From Sphagnum compactum (lineage: Eukaryota; Bryophyta; Sphagnopsida; Sphagnales), in NCBI GenBank assembly GCA_965153455.1, contig OZ234500.1:3782001-3846000 (forward strand): a stretch of 64,000 nt of DNA, given 5' to 3'. Both the position numbers and the translations under genes were made by a program. Shown piece after piece: positions 1 through 11,400 of the stretch. A model generated the notes under the pieces. It had not been told where the DNA came from. It saw only the letters and a list, made by a program, of their open reading frames with translations, and searched no databases. The number at the start of each line of letters is the position of its first letter. Position 1 is the first letter of the stretch.

Positions 1-939
1 TTGTCATGCTCAAGCACTATAAGAAAATGGGATGACAAAATAAGATGAAATTATCCAGAATTTTCAAACATCATGGGTCTATTGAAATTGACTTCTGATT
101 GATTTTTAAAAACAAAGTTGGTTGTGGCCAAATTTAAGGTGAACAAAATATTTATTAATAAACATAGAGTCTTCCACATATGATAAAATCTAATAATTAA
201 TTTTCGTACATTATGAGAAAAAATAAAATAAAAAAAAGTTACAATTATTGTTGAATTTTTTTTGTATGGATCACAAAATTGAAAAAATATATATATTTAT
301 ATGCAAAAATGAAATAATCCATCAATTAATTTTTTTTTATTTATAATTTTTCATGTTAAATAATTCCAAATATCCAAATATGTGACCACTTCAAAATTGG
401 GTTGAAATTTTAAATGTTTCAAATTATAAAATTTCAATCTTCTAGAAAAACATTATTTCATTGTATATTATGATAATGAAAAATGTTTAAGTTTACACAT
501 CTTGTCACTTTTCATGAAATCCTATAATTTAACTCACACATTTTAAAATAATCAAAATGGTTTTTACAACAATTGACTTCTCTTAACCAAATCCGAAATG
601 AGGTTGGGATGAAAAACATTGATGTTTTTGCATAAGTTGCATTGAAGGGACTAGTGGGTACCCGTTAATTGCTTCAACCAATTAATAACTCTTGTTGTTG
701 TTCTGTCTGTGTACTATATAAGCAGTGTTGGGCAGGTATTTGATATGTTGAATAACCTCCATGTCTGGGTATTTGTAAAATGGGAATTAAAAGAATTAAG
801 ACTCGGAGTCAAAGAATCACAAGTTCCGGGTATTTGAAAAAAAATCAGAATCAAAGAACCGCCAGGTTTCGTGAAAACTCGGAAAAGAGGAGCCAGGCAG
901 GTTTTTGGGCGGTTATTTTACTTTTACAATTTGGGATCT

Positions 940-1130
940 TTGTTTCAGGACCTCGACAGACGGACAGATGGGATCTGGGTTTCAAAACCTCGACAGCAAA
1001 CGAGATCTGAGTTTCAGGACATTGACAGACGGACAGACGAGATCTGAGTTTTTGTCTCCTCGAGTTGATACTTCGAAATTGGTCCCTCAAATTGGCACCT
1101 CGACAGATGCACAGACAGACTTAGTGAAAT
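940..1130. repeat. Minisatellite with CAGACGGACAGA core
   Basis: About three and a half imperfect ~35 bp units built on the pattern TTTCAGGACCTCGACAGACG..GAGATCTG. Short reading frames here are by-products of the repeat. A related CAGG(A/T)CCTCGA-type motif recurs in the GC-rich island near 23.0-23.1 kb. Confidence 0.7.
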
Positions 1131-1154
1131 AATATATATGATTTGTTTTAAAGA

Positions 1155-1645
1155 AAAAGGTTGTACAAGGACTACTGCATGACCCTCTTCCAAAGCATGA
1201 TCTGGTCTACTTCATGTAAAATAGTAATGCTCTTCTAATAATAGTAATGCTCTTCATGTCTCCTCTCCTCTCTTTCTGATCTCTCGCACTTTGGGGGCCT
1301 TGACTATCTTGCAGGTGTGTGTAGAAGCACTTGAGTGGGAAGAACCTGGAAGAGATCAAATGCTTACTTATGGCCAGGACTGTATATTAGTGAGTTAATT
1401 TACCTTTTAACTCTGTTTAGGTGCCCATGATTTTAGGCACCTGATTTTGCTGCTGATGTTTTGAGGCCATCAGTACAGATAAGATGTATGTCCAGCTTGG
1501 AAAATGGGCAAATCCCTCTTCTTTTCCCCTAAAAGAAAATTTTTAAAGAAAAGGAAAGGTTGAACAAGGACTACTGCATGACCCTCTTCTGCAGCATGAT
1601 CTGGTCTCCTTCATGTAAAATAGTAATGCTCTTCTAATAATAGAC
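1155..1645. repeat. Two direct copies of an ~87 bp segment 400 bp apart
   Basis: The segment beginning GGTTGTACAAGGACTACTGC at 1157-1243 recurs at 1557-1643 with few changes. The intervening sequence is noncoding as far as I can see. Confidence 0.75.
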
Positions 1646-2685
1646 TCTGTGTGCCAAATTTGGTTTCTAGAGAACTCTACGCTTACCTTTCAACACAGGA
1701 TTAGTAAAGAAAGACTTTACAAAAATCTACCGTTATAATTAATATCAACACACTTACAATGACACATGGATAGTTCAACACAAAATGTTCATCATTATTT
1801 ACAATCATAAAACAAGAAAAAAAATTAAAAAATTACTCAAACCACATCATTTAACATTTTAGGCAACACAAACATGACATAGCGAAACCTTTCAATCATC
1901 AACATGATGACGACTAATGTGTTAGTAAATTCATTTAAAGAATATTTCACATTTTTTTTGTCCAGTCCAAAATTGTACAATATTTAAAATTACTACAATT
2001 TTAATAAATAAATAAATATGAAAAAAAGAATATATGTTGTCATGCTCAAGCACTATAAGAAAATGGGATGACAAAATAAGATGAAATTATCCAGAACTTT
2101 CAAACATCATGGGTCTATTGAAATTGACTTCTAATTGATTTTTAAAGACAAAGTTGGTTGTGGCCAACTTTAAGGTGAACAAAATATTTATTAATAAACA
2201 TAGAGTCTTCCTCATATGATAAAATCTAATAATTAATTTTCGTACATTATGAGAAAAAATACAATAAAAAAAGTTACAATTATTGTTGAATTTTTTTTTG
2301 GATGGATCACAAAATTGGAAAAACATATATATTTATATGCGAAAATGAAATAATCCATCAATTAATTTTTATTTATTTATAATTTTCATGTAAAATAATT
2401 CCAAATATCCAATTATGTGACCACTTCAAAATTGGGTTGAAATTTTAAATGTTTCAAATTATAAAATTTCAATCTTCTAGAAAAACATTATTTCATTGTA
2501 TATTATGATAATGAAAAATGTTTAATTTTACACATCTTGTCACTTTTCATGAAAGCCTATAATTTAACTCACACATTTTAAAATAATCAAAATGGTCTTT
2601 ACAACAATTGACTTCTCTCAACCAAAACCAAAATGAGGTTGGGATGAAAAACATTGATGTTTTTGCATAAGTTGCGTTGAAGGGA

Positions 2686-4258
2686 TTTGTTTTTCTTTTG
2701 TTTTTTAACATCTCAATTCAATTCCAAATATTTATGATTCAAAATAAATTTTTTAAAGGTTATTTTCAAGTTGCATATTCATCACAAACTTCCAATATCA
2801 TGAAATTTGAATAGAAGTCATGAAAATTTCATTAAACAATATGTCCATGCAAAATTCATGGGATTTGAAATGTAAAAATGATTTTAAAAAATAAAAATAT
2901 TTTTATACAAATGATATGATTTTTTAAACTTATGACGTTTTGATGTGAAGTACATAATATTTACATTTTAATTAAATCCGTGTAATTATTGTGATGTATT
3001 TTTGCATAAAATTATGCAAGTTTCATGTATTAAACATTAGCATTCATGTATTTTAAAAAATAAAATGTTTCATCTATTTGAATGTGTAAGATACTGAATA
3101 TTTACAAATATCATTCATATTAACCATAACATGAAATTCATACAATTTTTGTACAAACCTTTGAAAACCAAATTTCACAAAACTTGTACAAACCTATGAA
3201 ACTTATTGAGTTTGTTATGTTGATATGACATGTCACTCCAAATTTTAACTAATTTTTTAAATTTCAACACATTTTTGAAAGCATGTGCATTATTAAAACA
3301 ACTCCAATGGTGTTAAGTATGTGGCATAACAAAATGAAAATGGATGGAAAAAAATCAAAACATGTCACTTTGGCTCAACAAAATGATTTTGGCCCAACAT
3401 TTTTTTCACAAAAGATTGAACTTCATAAAAGGCATAGTAAAACATAAATATGATTTGACTAGTATGATGAATGTAATAAATAAGATATAACTATTGATGC
3501 CTATTTTGGATTGGCCAACCATAATGATTAGGTAAGGTGGTTTGCTATTAGTAGTCTCTCACCTATTTGTAATCCCAATTTTAGTTTTATAGATTGGGTT
3601 GGAAAAAAATTTAAATTTAAATTTGGATGTGAGAATTTTGTTTTACAATATGCATGTACATTAGTACTTGATGAATTTCAATCATGTAATCTATATAAAC
3701 AACTAGATCTTAAATTACTTCATTGAATACCTTCTCACATATGGCTATTGATGAGAAATAAATCAAAGTACATTGCATTATGTTGTATGAGTTGAAACCC
3801 TTTTGCACCCATTTATTTTTATTTAAAATTTTTGTTACAAAAATGGTCCAACATGCTCATCCATAAACGAAATTACAAAACTAACAATTTGATTAAAAAT
3901 CTATATATTCTGAAATTTTTGGTATAAGTTTAAACCAAAAGCAAAGAATGATGATATAACAAATATGTTCATGTGGGCCTAGTAAGTGAAGGAACTTACT
4001 AAAGTGAAAAATAATTTTATCTTTTCTTACTAAAGTAATTACATAATGTTAGTGTATCTACTAGTATCTAGCTTGATTTTAACAACAAGGTGCCTGATAA
4101 GTAAAGTTTTGATCATTTACATTTGATTATGAACGTATTAATATTTTACATTTCAACATTTTATTTGTTTGAAAATTTATGTTTAGGCAATGATGATAAA
4201 ATTTGTAAGTTATTCGTAAGGACATTCATAAATGATGTCCACTAACTAATTAAAGGAT
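2686..4258. other. AT-rich intergenic stretch, nothing recognised
   Basis: Very AT-rich DNA, stop-dense in all frames, without a reading frame, RNA gene or organised repeat that I can support. Confidence 0.6.
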
Positions 4259-4610
4259 AACTTGTTTTGTCCTTATGTGACCTTTGGAAATGTAGGAAAT
4301 CGTTGTTCAAAGTTTAACAATTCATTATGTAAAAGAGAACTTGTTTTGTTCTTATGTGAATTTGGAAATGCAAGAGATCGTGATTCAAACTTTAGCACTT
4401 CACTAATTAAAACAAGACTTGTTCTGTCTTTACACAACTTTCGAAAATGTAGGAGATCATGGTTGGAATTTCAACATTTTCTCTTAATGTTTTTATGACG
4501 ATTGTGATTTAAAATTTGACACTTCATTAATTAAGAGAGCTTCTTTTGTCTTTACACGACTTTTGAAAATGTAGAAGATCAGGGTACAAATCTTGACACT
4601 TCCTTTTGGC
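4259..4610. repeat. Tandem repeat, ~79 bp unit, 4-5 copies
   Basis: Units start at the CTTGTTTTGTCCTTA-like motif at 4261, 4340 and 4418 (periods 79 and 78), followed by a partial unit and a final diverged copy near 4540-4605. Each unit carries a TTTGGAAATGTAGGAGATCG-like middle and a TTTAACACTTCATTAATTAA-like end. The 78-codon ORF across the array is a by-product. Confidence 0.85.
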
Positions 4611-5245
4611 ATTTTCTAGGTTTTTTGTATGGAAAGCAAATATTTGTCAAGAAATTTACAATTTCAACAAATAATTAATTGATGCCAAACCAAGCTAGGC
4701 ATTACAATATTGTTAATTCAATTTTCGTAGTACTTTTTCAGGTTTGACACTTAGGGTGCTGAATAATAATTTTATTTTTCAAAGTCCATTTCAATAGTCA
4801 AAAATTTAAATAAATTTTTTTCAATAAACATAGGTAATGTCTTTGGCAAGTTTTCTATACTTTGAACCTTTAACATAATCAGACCTTTTACCAAAAAAAC
4901 AATTGCTTCTTTTTGCAAAAATAGGAATGTTTCACAAAATTATAGAATAAGGAAATGTTGTCAATTATTGAATGCTTGTTTTGCAATGGTGGACTAGCAT
5001 GAGGCAAGAAGTTTTAGAGTGTCCACCAATTAAATTTTTTTCTTTCCCTAATAGTTTCTTTAAATTTGGGGATTTCAATTTTTTTAATAATTTTTTTTAA
5101 AATTCCAAAAATAATTTAATTACCAATGAGCCCACAAATGTACTACAGTAATTAGTTGTGGGATATCTCCCAAAAAAATATAAATAAAGTAAGGAGACAC
5201 TTTAATTGGCCCACTGCTACAAATTATTGGAACATTGGACATATT

Positions 5246-5700
5246 CAGACCTTAAATCCAAACCCTAAAACCCTAAACCCTAATTTTAGACCTCAAGCTT
5301 TCATTTCAGACCTAAACAAAAATCCTAAAAATTAAACCTTAAAGTTTTAACTTTAAACTCTAAAACCCCAAAAATTAAACTTATAACCTAAACTTTAAAA
5401 ATACCAAACACAAACCCTAAAACTAAACCCTAAAATCTCAAGTCCTAGATGTCAAAACCTAAACCTTATAAAGACCAAACAAACACCCTAAAAACTAAAC
5501 ATTAAAATCTCAAGACGTAAACCCTAAGAGTTAAATTTTAACAAGATCACATACACCTTTAAAACAATTTTGAAATTCAAAGTCTTAAATTGTGAAACTT
5601 AAACATTAAAACTAAACTTTAAAAGACCGAACATAAACCCTAAAATTTCAAGTTTTAAACCCAATAAGCTAAATTTAAAATTGAAACCCTAAAAAAACTA
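5246..5700. repeat. Degenerate telomere-like (CCCTAAA) tract
   Basis: Begins with near-perfect plant-type telomere units (ACCCTAAAACCCTAAACCCTAA at about 5260-5283) and decays into roughly 400 bp of A-rich sequence peppered with AAACCCTAAA, AAACCTTAAA and related heptamers. Either a decayed interstitial telomeric tract or an expanded low-complexity repeat. No genes. Confidence 0.7.
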
Positions 5701-8700
5701 GTTCGCCTAAATGATCCTCACAGGAATTTCATCCCCAGTTTTGCATTTGTGTTACCTGCACCTACATTGCTATGCACATTCTTTGTTACTTAGTCATGTC
5801 TTGTCAGAATAAAAATACTGCAAATCTTATCAACTGATGCCCAGTTTCATTAAAAATGATACTCAATTTTGCTCAATTTACACAGCTAGAATCAAATTGG
5901 GGATGAGACAGGATTTACAGGGATCAAACTAGGGCCCAAAGACAGGGTGACTTGAAAGCTAATTCTAAGATATGTTCAGATGAGATACTCAAAATACCTA
6001 TCCAACACTGGCTTGAAGCCTGCAGTGTGGATGCCAACATGTTTCACTCACTCATTTTGATATTTTCCATAGAGGAGAATGTGACAGAAATATGCAAAAT
6101 AAGGCAGATTGAAGCAGACTGTTAGAGAAGAAGAGCAAAAAGAATGAAGTGTTTCTTAGACATGGGTGGGTCCCTTCAAGGACAAGAAAAGTATACAAGC
6201 ACAAAACAACAACTGACCATTGACAATTGTCCCATAAGTATGACAATTTGTGCCTAATTTGTCATCTCCTAACACAGCTACAATTCTGTACTTAGTTGAG
6301 ATAAGCCCATAATAGTATCTGATTCGATCGAGACATTTTCTATCTTTATTGATAAGAGCAAACAATTCAGATAAGAAGAGGAAATAAGGAAAGAGAGAGG
6401 ACATGACTGTTGAGTTCTCATTTGCATTGGGTAAAGAATTGGTAGAATTATTTTAGTGTAGGTAAAGGCACCTTATGCACGGTAGGTTCTGGAACCTTAC
6501 TTGAGGGCCTCCTCTCCTTTTCAAACAAAATCACAGCCATTCAAATTTTACCAGATCTTTATGCTATATAGGGACCTCATGGTCATGCTGGAATCCTACT
6601 TTGCACTAGGCCCCCATTTCTAGAATGGCCCTAATTTGCAGTCCTTATCGTACATGTAAAGACCTACACTAATTTTTCTAGTGTAATATGAGCGCACCTT
6701 ACAAAGGGTATTTTTCTTCAAAAAATGGATGGCCTGTTGTCGGTGTTCTGTTTTTTTTAACATCCTACCAATTTATTTATTTCTTCTTCACAATATGGCA
6801 GGTATTATTGGAAAAATAAGCAAATAAATAAATTAAGTTTTAATGCTTGGTAAAGCCCTTGAACACAGGCTTTACTACAATTGGGCCTTCTGCCTCGCAT
6901 GGGCCCTAATTTCAGGGCCTCAGGCTTTTACCCGATGCTAAATGATCAGGTGACTCAGACATGTCGTCTATAGGAGGAGGCCATGCAATTGGTCCCATTC
7001 CAGTGTCCCCTTCTCACCTCTCCCCTCCCCCATCACAAAATAGAGGTGAAATTAAGCTTTAGAAGGACAAGCTTAGAAGGACTGTCCCTTTCTCACCTCT
7101 CCCCAGTCCCTTCTGGCATCACAAAAGAGAGGTGGAGATTAAAAGGAACTTGTCCAAATCGAATCAAATAATGAACGGGTGTTGGACCAATTCTAATATA
7201 TCTCTTGAGTAAGAATACATTAAAAAAAATTTCAAGAATATATCGACTGAGTAGAGCCATGGAGGTTCCAATCTTTTTGCCAAACTAGGTAAAGGTAAAG
7301 AGATAAATGACAACATTTGCCTTGTTTGCAAGGTAAGGGCCACATATTTCATAATTTTCTAGCTGGCTCAATAGTGTAGATGCACTGGATGAGGGCTGGT
7401 GAGACTACAAACCCTTAACCTGAAAAAATCCATCCGTCCATCCTTTCTGAGTTGAAAGTAGGTGATGTTACAAGTCCGTTACATATACTGTAAAGCTCTG
7501 GCTGCCAGGCATTACCCATGATAGCGTGCAAGTCTGCTTGGCCACCAGTCATACACGGAACCCAGTGCAAAGAGGCATTCCAGTATTTCTAAATCACAGT
7601 TTTAGATGATGAGGAGAGAGAGAGGCTTCCTTGATGATAACCTTAAAGCCTTAAGCTTAAACACCTCAACCCTGAACCCTATTGTGCTGTTTTTATTCAA
7701 GTAAGCCAAATATGATTAGAACGTAACATGGATGAAAATGACATGTAATGTGTCTTGTTTAGTGTTTATCACTTTTGTGATGACATTTTGTGTTTAGGCT
7801 TTACTAGAATCAAGCCAATAGTGGTTGGGAGTGATAACTACCTTACAAGCAATTGAGGTCCCAATTCGTCACTAGCACATATTAAATGACTATAGGCCCC
7901 CTTTTATTGGAGGGGTAATTGAGTTAGCTAATCATTATCAAACCCGTAGGGTTTAAAACATTAAGAAGGGTGGTGTCCCATCTTGCCTTCAAATCATTAG
8001 TTCCAGATAGTGACCACTTCCACAACAATCAAAGCCCTATAAATCTAGGGTGAAAAGGCATTAAGTCATTCTTAATTGGCCAAGGAAGGGGGGGAAATAA
8101 AAAGTTTAAGAAAACTTGAACGATGAAAATTGAGTAACTAAAATTATATAAATAAACATTCAAGAATCAAATAAAACTTCAAGTTAACATGAGATTTTGG
8201 ATACATGGAAAACTAAGGTATAATCCCCATAAACAGTAAGGGAAAACTGAATTTTTTTGACATGATTTGTCTCTGTTGATTAAAATTTTGGAACATCTAT
8301 AACATATCAATAGATACTTTTTTACATCAACTACTAATTTCAGGTTTTGATGAAATATTACACAACATTTAAGAAAGAAGAATATGTAATAAATGCATGC
8401 AAAGAATACAGTTTCTAGGATATTTATCTATAAAAAGAAAAACCTGATTGATTTGTATGACATTGTAATTTACAGTGAAAAAAATACAAAATATTAATAG
8501 TTACATAATTCTAAAACATCGATTAAGTGAACATATATATATAGTCTCATCACCTCCACATGAAAATGTAAATTAGGATGCCAGATCATATGAATGGATT
8601 TTAGATTTCGAACCTATCATATACCATGAGTATAAATTTTCAGTTAATTAAAAATGTGTAATTAGACTACACTCAAATTGGGGATGAAAAATGAATTAGA

Positions 8701-9020
8701 TCTAATAATGTCCTTAGAGGGTGAAACTAGGGCGCAAAGACATGGTGACTTTACAGATCTCACAACTGTCCAGGTTAACCAAGGACTTGCCAGGACTACC
8801 AGGTAAGAACTAAGAACCAAATCTTACTGGGAAATTATTATATACTGAGACTTAATAATCTTAATGTCAGTGGTTAATAAGTTCATGTCATTCAATGATC
8901 CCTTGCTTTGGCAAATTGAATTACGGTTTCTTTTTAAATTCAGGAAAAAATATTCTTATAAATGAGGTTTCAAATTTACCTCCATGGATATATTTATTTA
9001 GGTAGTAATTTTCCAAAACC
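5701..9020. other. Intergenic region with dispersed repeat fragments
   Basis: No gene supported. A ~75 bp fragment at 5886-5955 (..AAATTGGGGATGA..CTAGGGCCCAAAGACAGGGTGAC) recurs in the same orientation at 8666-8755. The motif CTTGGTAAAGCCCTTGA at about 6844-6880 recurs near 48.56 and 48.60 kb. The short ORFs at 6.05-6.4 kb and 6.98-7.35 kb have no recognisable domains. Confidence 0.55.
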
Positions 9021-9037
9021 CTAACACCAAAGTAGGT

Positions 9038-9056
9038 GGGGGGCGGGGGGGGGGGA
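9038..9056 (+). promoter_or_regulatory. Poly-G tract upstream of the Cys-rich gene
   Basis: An almost pure G run (one C, one A nearby) about 15 bp before the TATA motif of the downstream gene. It marks the switch from AT-rich intergenic DNA to a GC-rich 5' region. Quadruplex formation is possible but inferred. Confidence 0.4.
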
Positions 9057-9070
9057 TGGGCCCTGCGCAG

Positions 9071-9076
9071 TATAAA
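9071..9076 (+). promoter_or_regulatory. TATA box (TATAAA) of the metallothionein-like gene
   Basis: TATAAA 183 bp upstream of the ATG at 9259, followed by a pyrimidine-rich leader typical of plant 5' UTRs. Start of transcription would be expected around 9100 (inference). Confidence 0.5.
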
Positions 9077-9258
9077 CGCCGTCGTCGCTCCTCTGCCAAA
9101 ACGCCATCGCAAGGAACCGTGCCCTTCTGTTCTCTTGCGCTCTCTCGCCCCTCTGTCTCGCCCTCTGTCTCTCTTCTTCCTCGCGGATCTCTTCTCTTTC
9201 TTTTCTCTCTCTCTCTCGACTTGTTTCTTTGTTCGATTCTCGAAACTCATCAGTCACC

Positions 9259-10550
9259 ATGTCGGCCTGCGATAACGGAACATGCAAATGCTGCCCCAGG
9301 TGTGGCTGCCGCCACACCTGCACGTGAGTAAAATCGTAAAAACATTTCTGTGTCGTCCTCCTCGGGCAGACCTAATATCTTCTTCTGCACCCGCGCGCCC
9401 ACTTTCCTCTTCCAGCAGCGTTTGTGTTTGTTTGTTAGATTGTTTGTGCACTGCATATACAATTGATCACTACTGTTGTTGAGACGATTCTCAGTATACT
9501 TCTTTTTTTCCTGTTGAATCTTCAATAGGTAGTAGTGGTGGTGGTGGTGCCATGATCATGCCTTGCATTCAAATGGGGACTTCCGGGATTGGATTTTATT
9601 TTTATTTTTGGTAACGCATGTGAATTGCTGACTCGCACGCTCGCTCTCTGTGTGCAGATGCAACAGGAACTTGGGGTTCGAGGATGGCGCTTCTGACATG
9701 AGGTAAGTATAACGTCTAGTGCTATCGTCATTTCCAGCTAGCTACTTCCGTCCGTCCATCCTGGTCCACGACGCATTGCAGATCTCGTACCATGTGTGTA
9801 ATCCTTACTTAAATCTAAGCTAGACTTGTATCAATACTACAACCAACCCAATTATTAATATCGTGATCACGAGCCGCGGTCGCCGCTGCTGCTCGCACAT
9901 TGATTTTATCATTAGCAAAGAAAGAAATGAATATTGCTGCAAAGCAGTCCCACCTTCTCAACCAAACAACACCCGCAAAGAAGATCACTCCTGGAACCTA
10001 AGATTTATCTGCAACCATCTACTTCAACCATCTACTGCTTCTTGCGGGTGTTGTTTAGGCTGAGTAGGTGGGTCTGTTGCGGCATTCATTTCATTTTATC
10101 CTTGGCTGATGATCAAATGAATGTTTGAGCAGCGCGGCAACAACAGCTCGTGATCACAATAGGTATTAATAATTGCCTTGGGTTGTAATATTATCGAAAC
10201 AACTAGTCTCTAGATCGAGATCATGTCTAGGTACCTCTTTGATTCCCGCATGAAGTCGATCTACACGAATACTTATATTATGTATAAGAACTGCATGCTT
10301 CTTAACAACGTCAGATCAGTGCATTCTTGTTTTCTTCTTCTGCAGCAGCTGCGCTGCCAAGGTCGATGGCAACAACAAGGAAGTCTTCTTCTTCTTGGGT
10401 GTGCGCGGAGAGACAGGAAACACTCGCGCCGCTGCTGGTGGTGCTAAGGACCTCGTCGGGAACTGCAATGGGTTTTTCTCTAAGGCTTCTGGTGCTGGTG
10501 CTAAGGACCTCTTCGGAATTTCCAATGGGTTAGTCTCTAATGAGATCTGA
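9259..10550 (+). CDS. Small cysteine-rich, metallothionein-like protein (3 exons)
   Basis: Coding exons by frame and splice signals: 9259-9323 (donor GTGAGT), 9658-9702 (acceptor TGCAG, donor GTAAGT) and 10346-10550 (acceptor TGCAG); the joined frame is open for 104 residues. Residues 1-23 hold eight Cys (4, 9, 11, 12, 15, 17, 21, 23) in CxCC, CxC and CxC groupings, as in metal-thiolate clusters of metallothioneins. The rest is Cys-poor, with a repeated GAKDL(V/F)G..NG motif near the C-terminus. A role in binding Zn/Cu/Cd is inferred from Cys spacing only; I do not match it to a named plant metallothionein class, and the Cys-poor tail is unusual for one. TATA box at 9071 and an AATAAA at 10585 fit a complete gene. 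The exon 3 acceptor is a NAGNAG (CAGCAG), so one Ser may be optional. Confidence 0.75.
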
Positions 10551-10584
10551 AAGGACTGACTGGAAAGAAAGAAAGTGCGGTAAT

Positions 10585-10590
10585 AATAAA
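10585..10590 (+). promoter_or_regulatory. AATAAA polyadenylation-type signal
   Basis: AATAAA 35 bp after the stop codon of the Cys-rich gene. Confidence 0.45.
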
Positions 10591-10647
10591 TGGACGGACT
10601 GGAAAAATCAACCCCAACGCCCACTAACAAGACCTTTGTTCCTTGTC

Positions 10648-11400
10648 AAAATCTCTAAAGGTCCCTAAACAAGGGTCGACGGTCCTTGAGTGACAGTTGC
10701 AATAAATTATGTTTTGGGGATAATAGTTAGGAACCAGGAACTTTCCAGTGTTTTTCTGAAGGATTTTGTGATGTGACCAATTTATTGTGGCCATCATCAA
10801 AGAAATAATTTAGCCAATTTTTGGCTACATGTATGCCAGATTTGAATCTTAAACATAAATAAAACAGAATCCTTCTATTTTCTTGTGGCAATAACATTGG
10901 ACTAAAATCAGGACTCCCCCATATTCCTTGGACCCAAATCTCCGAAGGTCCCTAAAATTGTCCTTGGAATAAACATATTATTGAGTTACAACAGGGTAAT
11001 TATTACACCCTTGAGTCCTAGTGTTTTTCTTAAGGATTTTGTGACGTAGCCAATTTAGTGGCCATCATCCAGAAAATAATTTAGCCAAATTCTGGCCACA
11101 TGTATACTAGATATGAAAAGTTTAAAATCAACAAAATAGGATCCTTCTATTTTCTTGTGGCAATAACGGGCCGAAATTAGTAGCCCCCTACGTTCATTGT
11201 CCAAATCTCCAAAGGTCCCTAATGAAATTTCATTTCAAGACAGTTACCATAATAATTGTAAGGTAATAATTAGGCCCCACAAGTGAACCCAATGTTTTTT
11301 TAAATAGGATTTTGTGATGTAGCCAAAGTGTGGCATTGATCCAGAAAATAATTTAGCAATTACTGGGCCACATGTATACCAGATACGAAAGTAAAAAGGG
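10648..11400 (+). repeat. Three tandem ~270-290 bp units downstream of the Cys-rich gene
   Basis: Units begin AAATCTC(T/C)(A/G)AAGGTCCCTAA at 10648, 10936 and 11203. Each carries GGATTTTGTGA(T/C)GT..CCAA, AAATAATTTAGCCAA, a CACATGTAT-like motif and, in the first two, TCCTTCTATTTTCTTGTGGCAATAAC. The third unit is truncated. Divergence among units is considerable, so the array is old. No coding potential seen. Confidence 0.85.

Larger units (their letters stand above)
1..2685. repeat. Direct duplication of a ~650 bp AT-rich segment flanking a 1.39 kb spacer
   Basis: Bases 1-650 and 2037-2685 are near-identical direct copies; both start TTGTCATGCTCAAGCAC and end at ..TTGAAGGGA, differing by scattered substitutions and small indels. 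The first copy touches the window edge, so its true left end is unseen. The spacer (651-2036) differs from what follows copy two, so this is not a simple tandem array. The copies could be LTRs of a small non-autonomous element, since copy two can be read as starting TG, but the shared right end is not CA, which argues against it. The spacer holds a TATATAAG box-like motif near 712-719. No coding potential was seen. Confidence 0.85.

Noticed and set aside
651-2036. Spacer between the direct copies as the internal part of an LTR retrotransposon
   Set aside because: No gag/pol, primer-binding site or polypurine tract seen, and the repeat ends are not TG..CA.
4262-4498. 78-codon ORF
   Set aside because: By-product of the ~79 bp tandem array.
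8921-9331. Overlapping 79-109 codon ORFs on both strands at the 5' end of the Cys-rich gene
   Set aside because: They arise from the C/T-rich leader and lack conserved features; the spliced plus-strand Cys-rich frame with a TATA box explains the region.
9895-10130. Short ORFs within intron 2 of the Cys-rich gene as an extra exon
   Set aside because: No donor/acceptor pair keeps frame better than the three-exon model.
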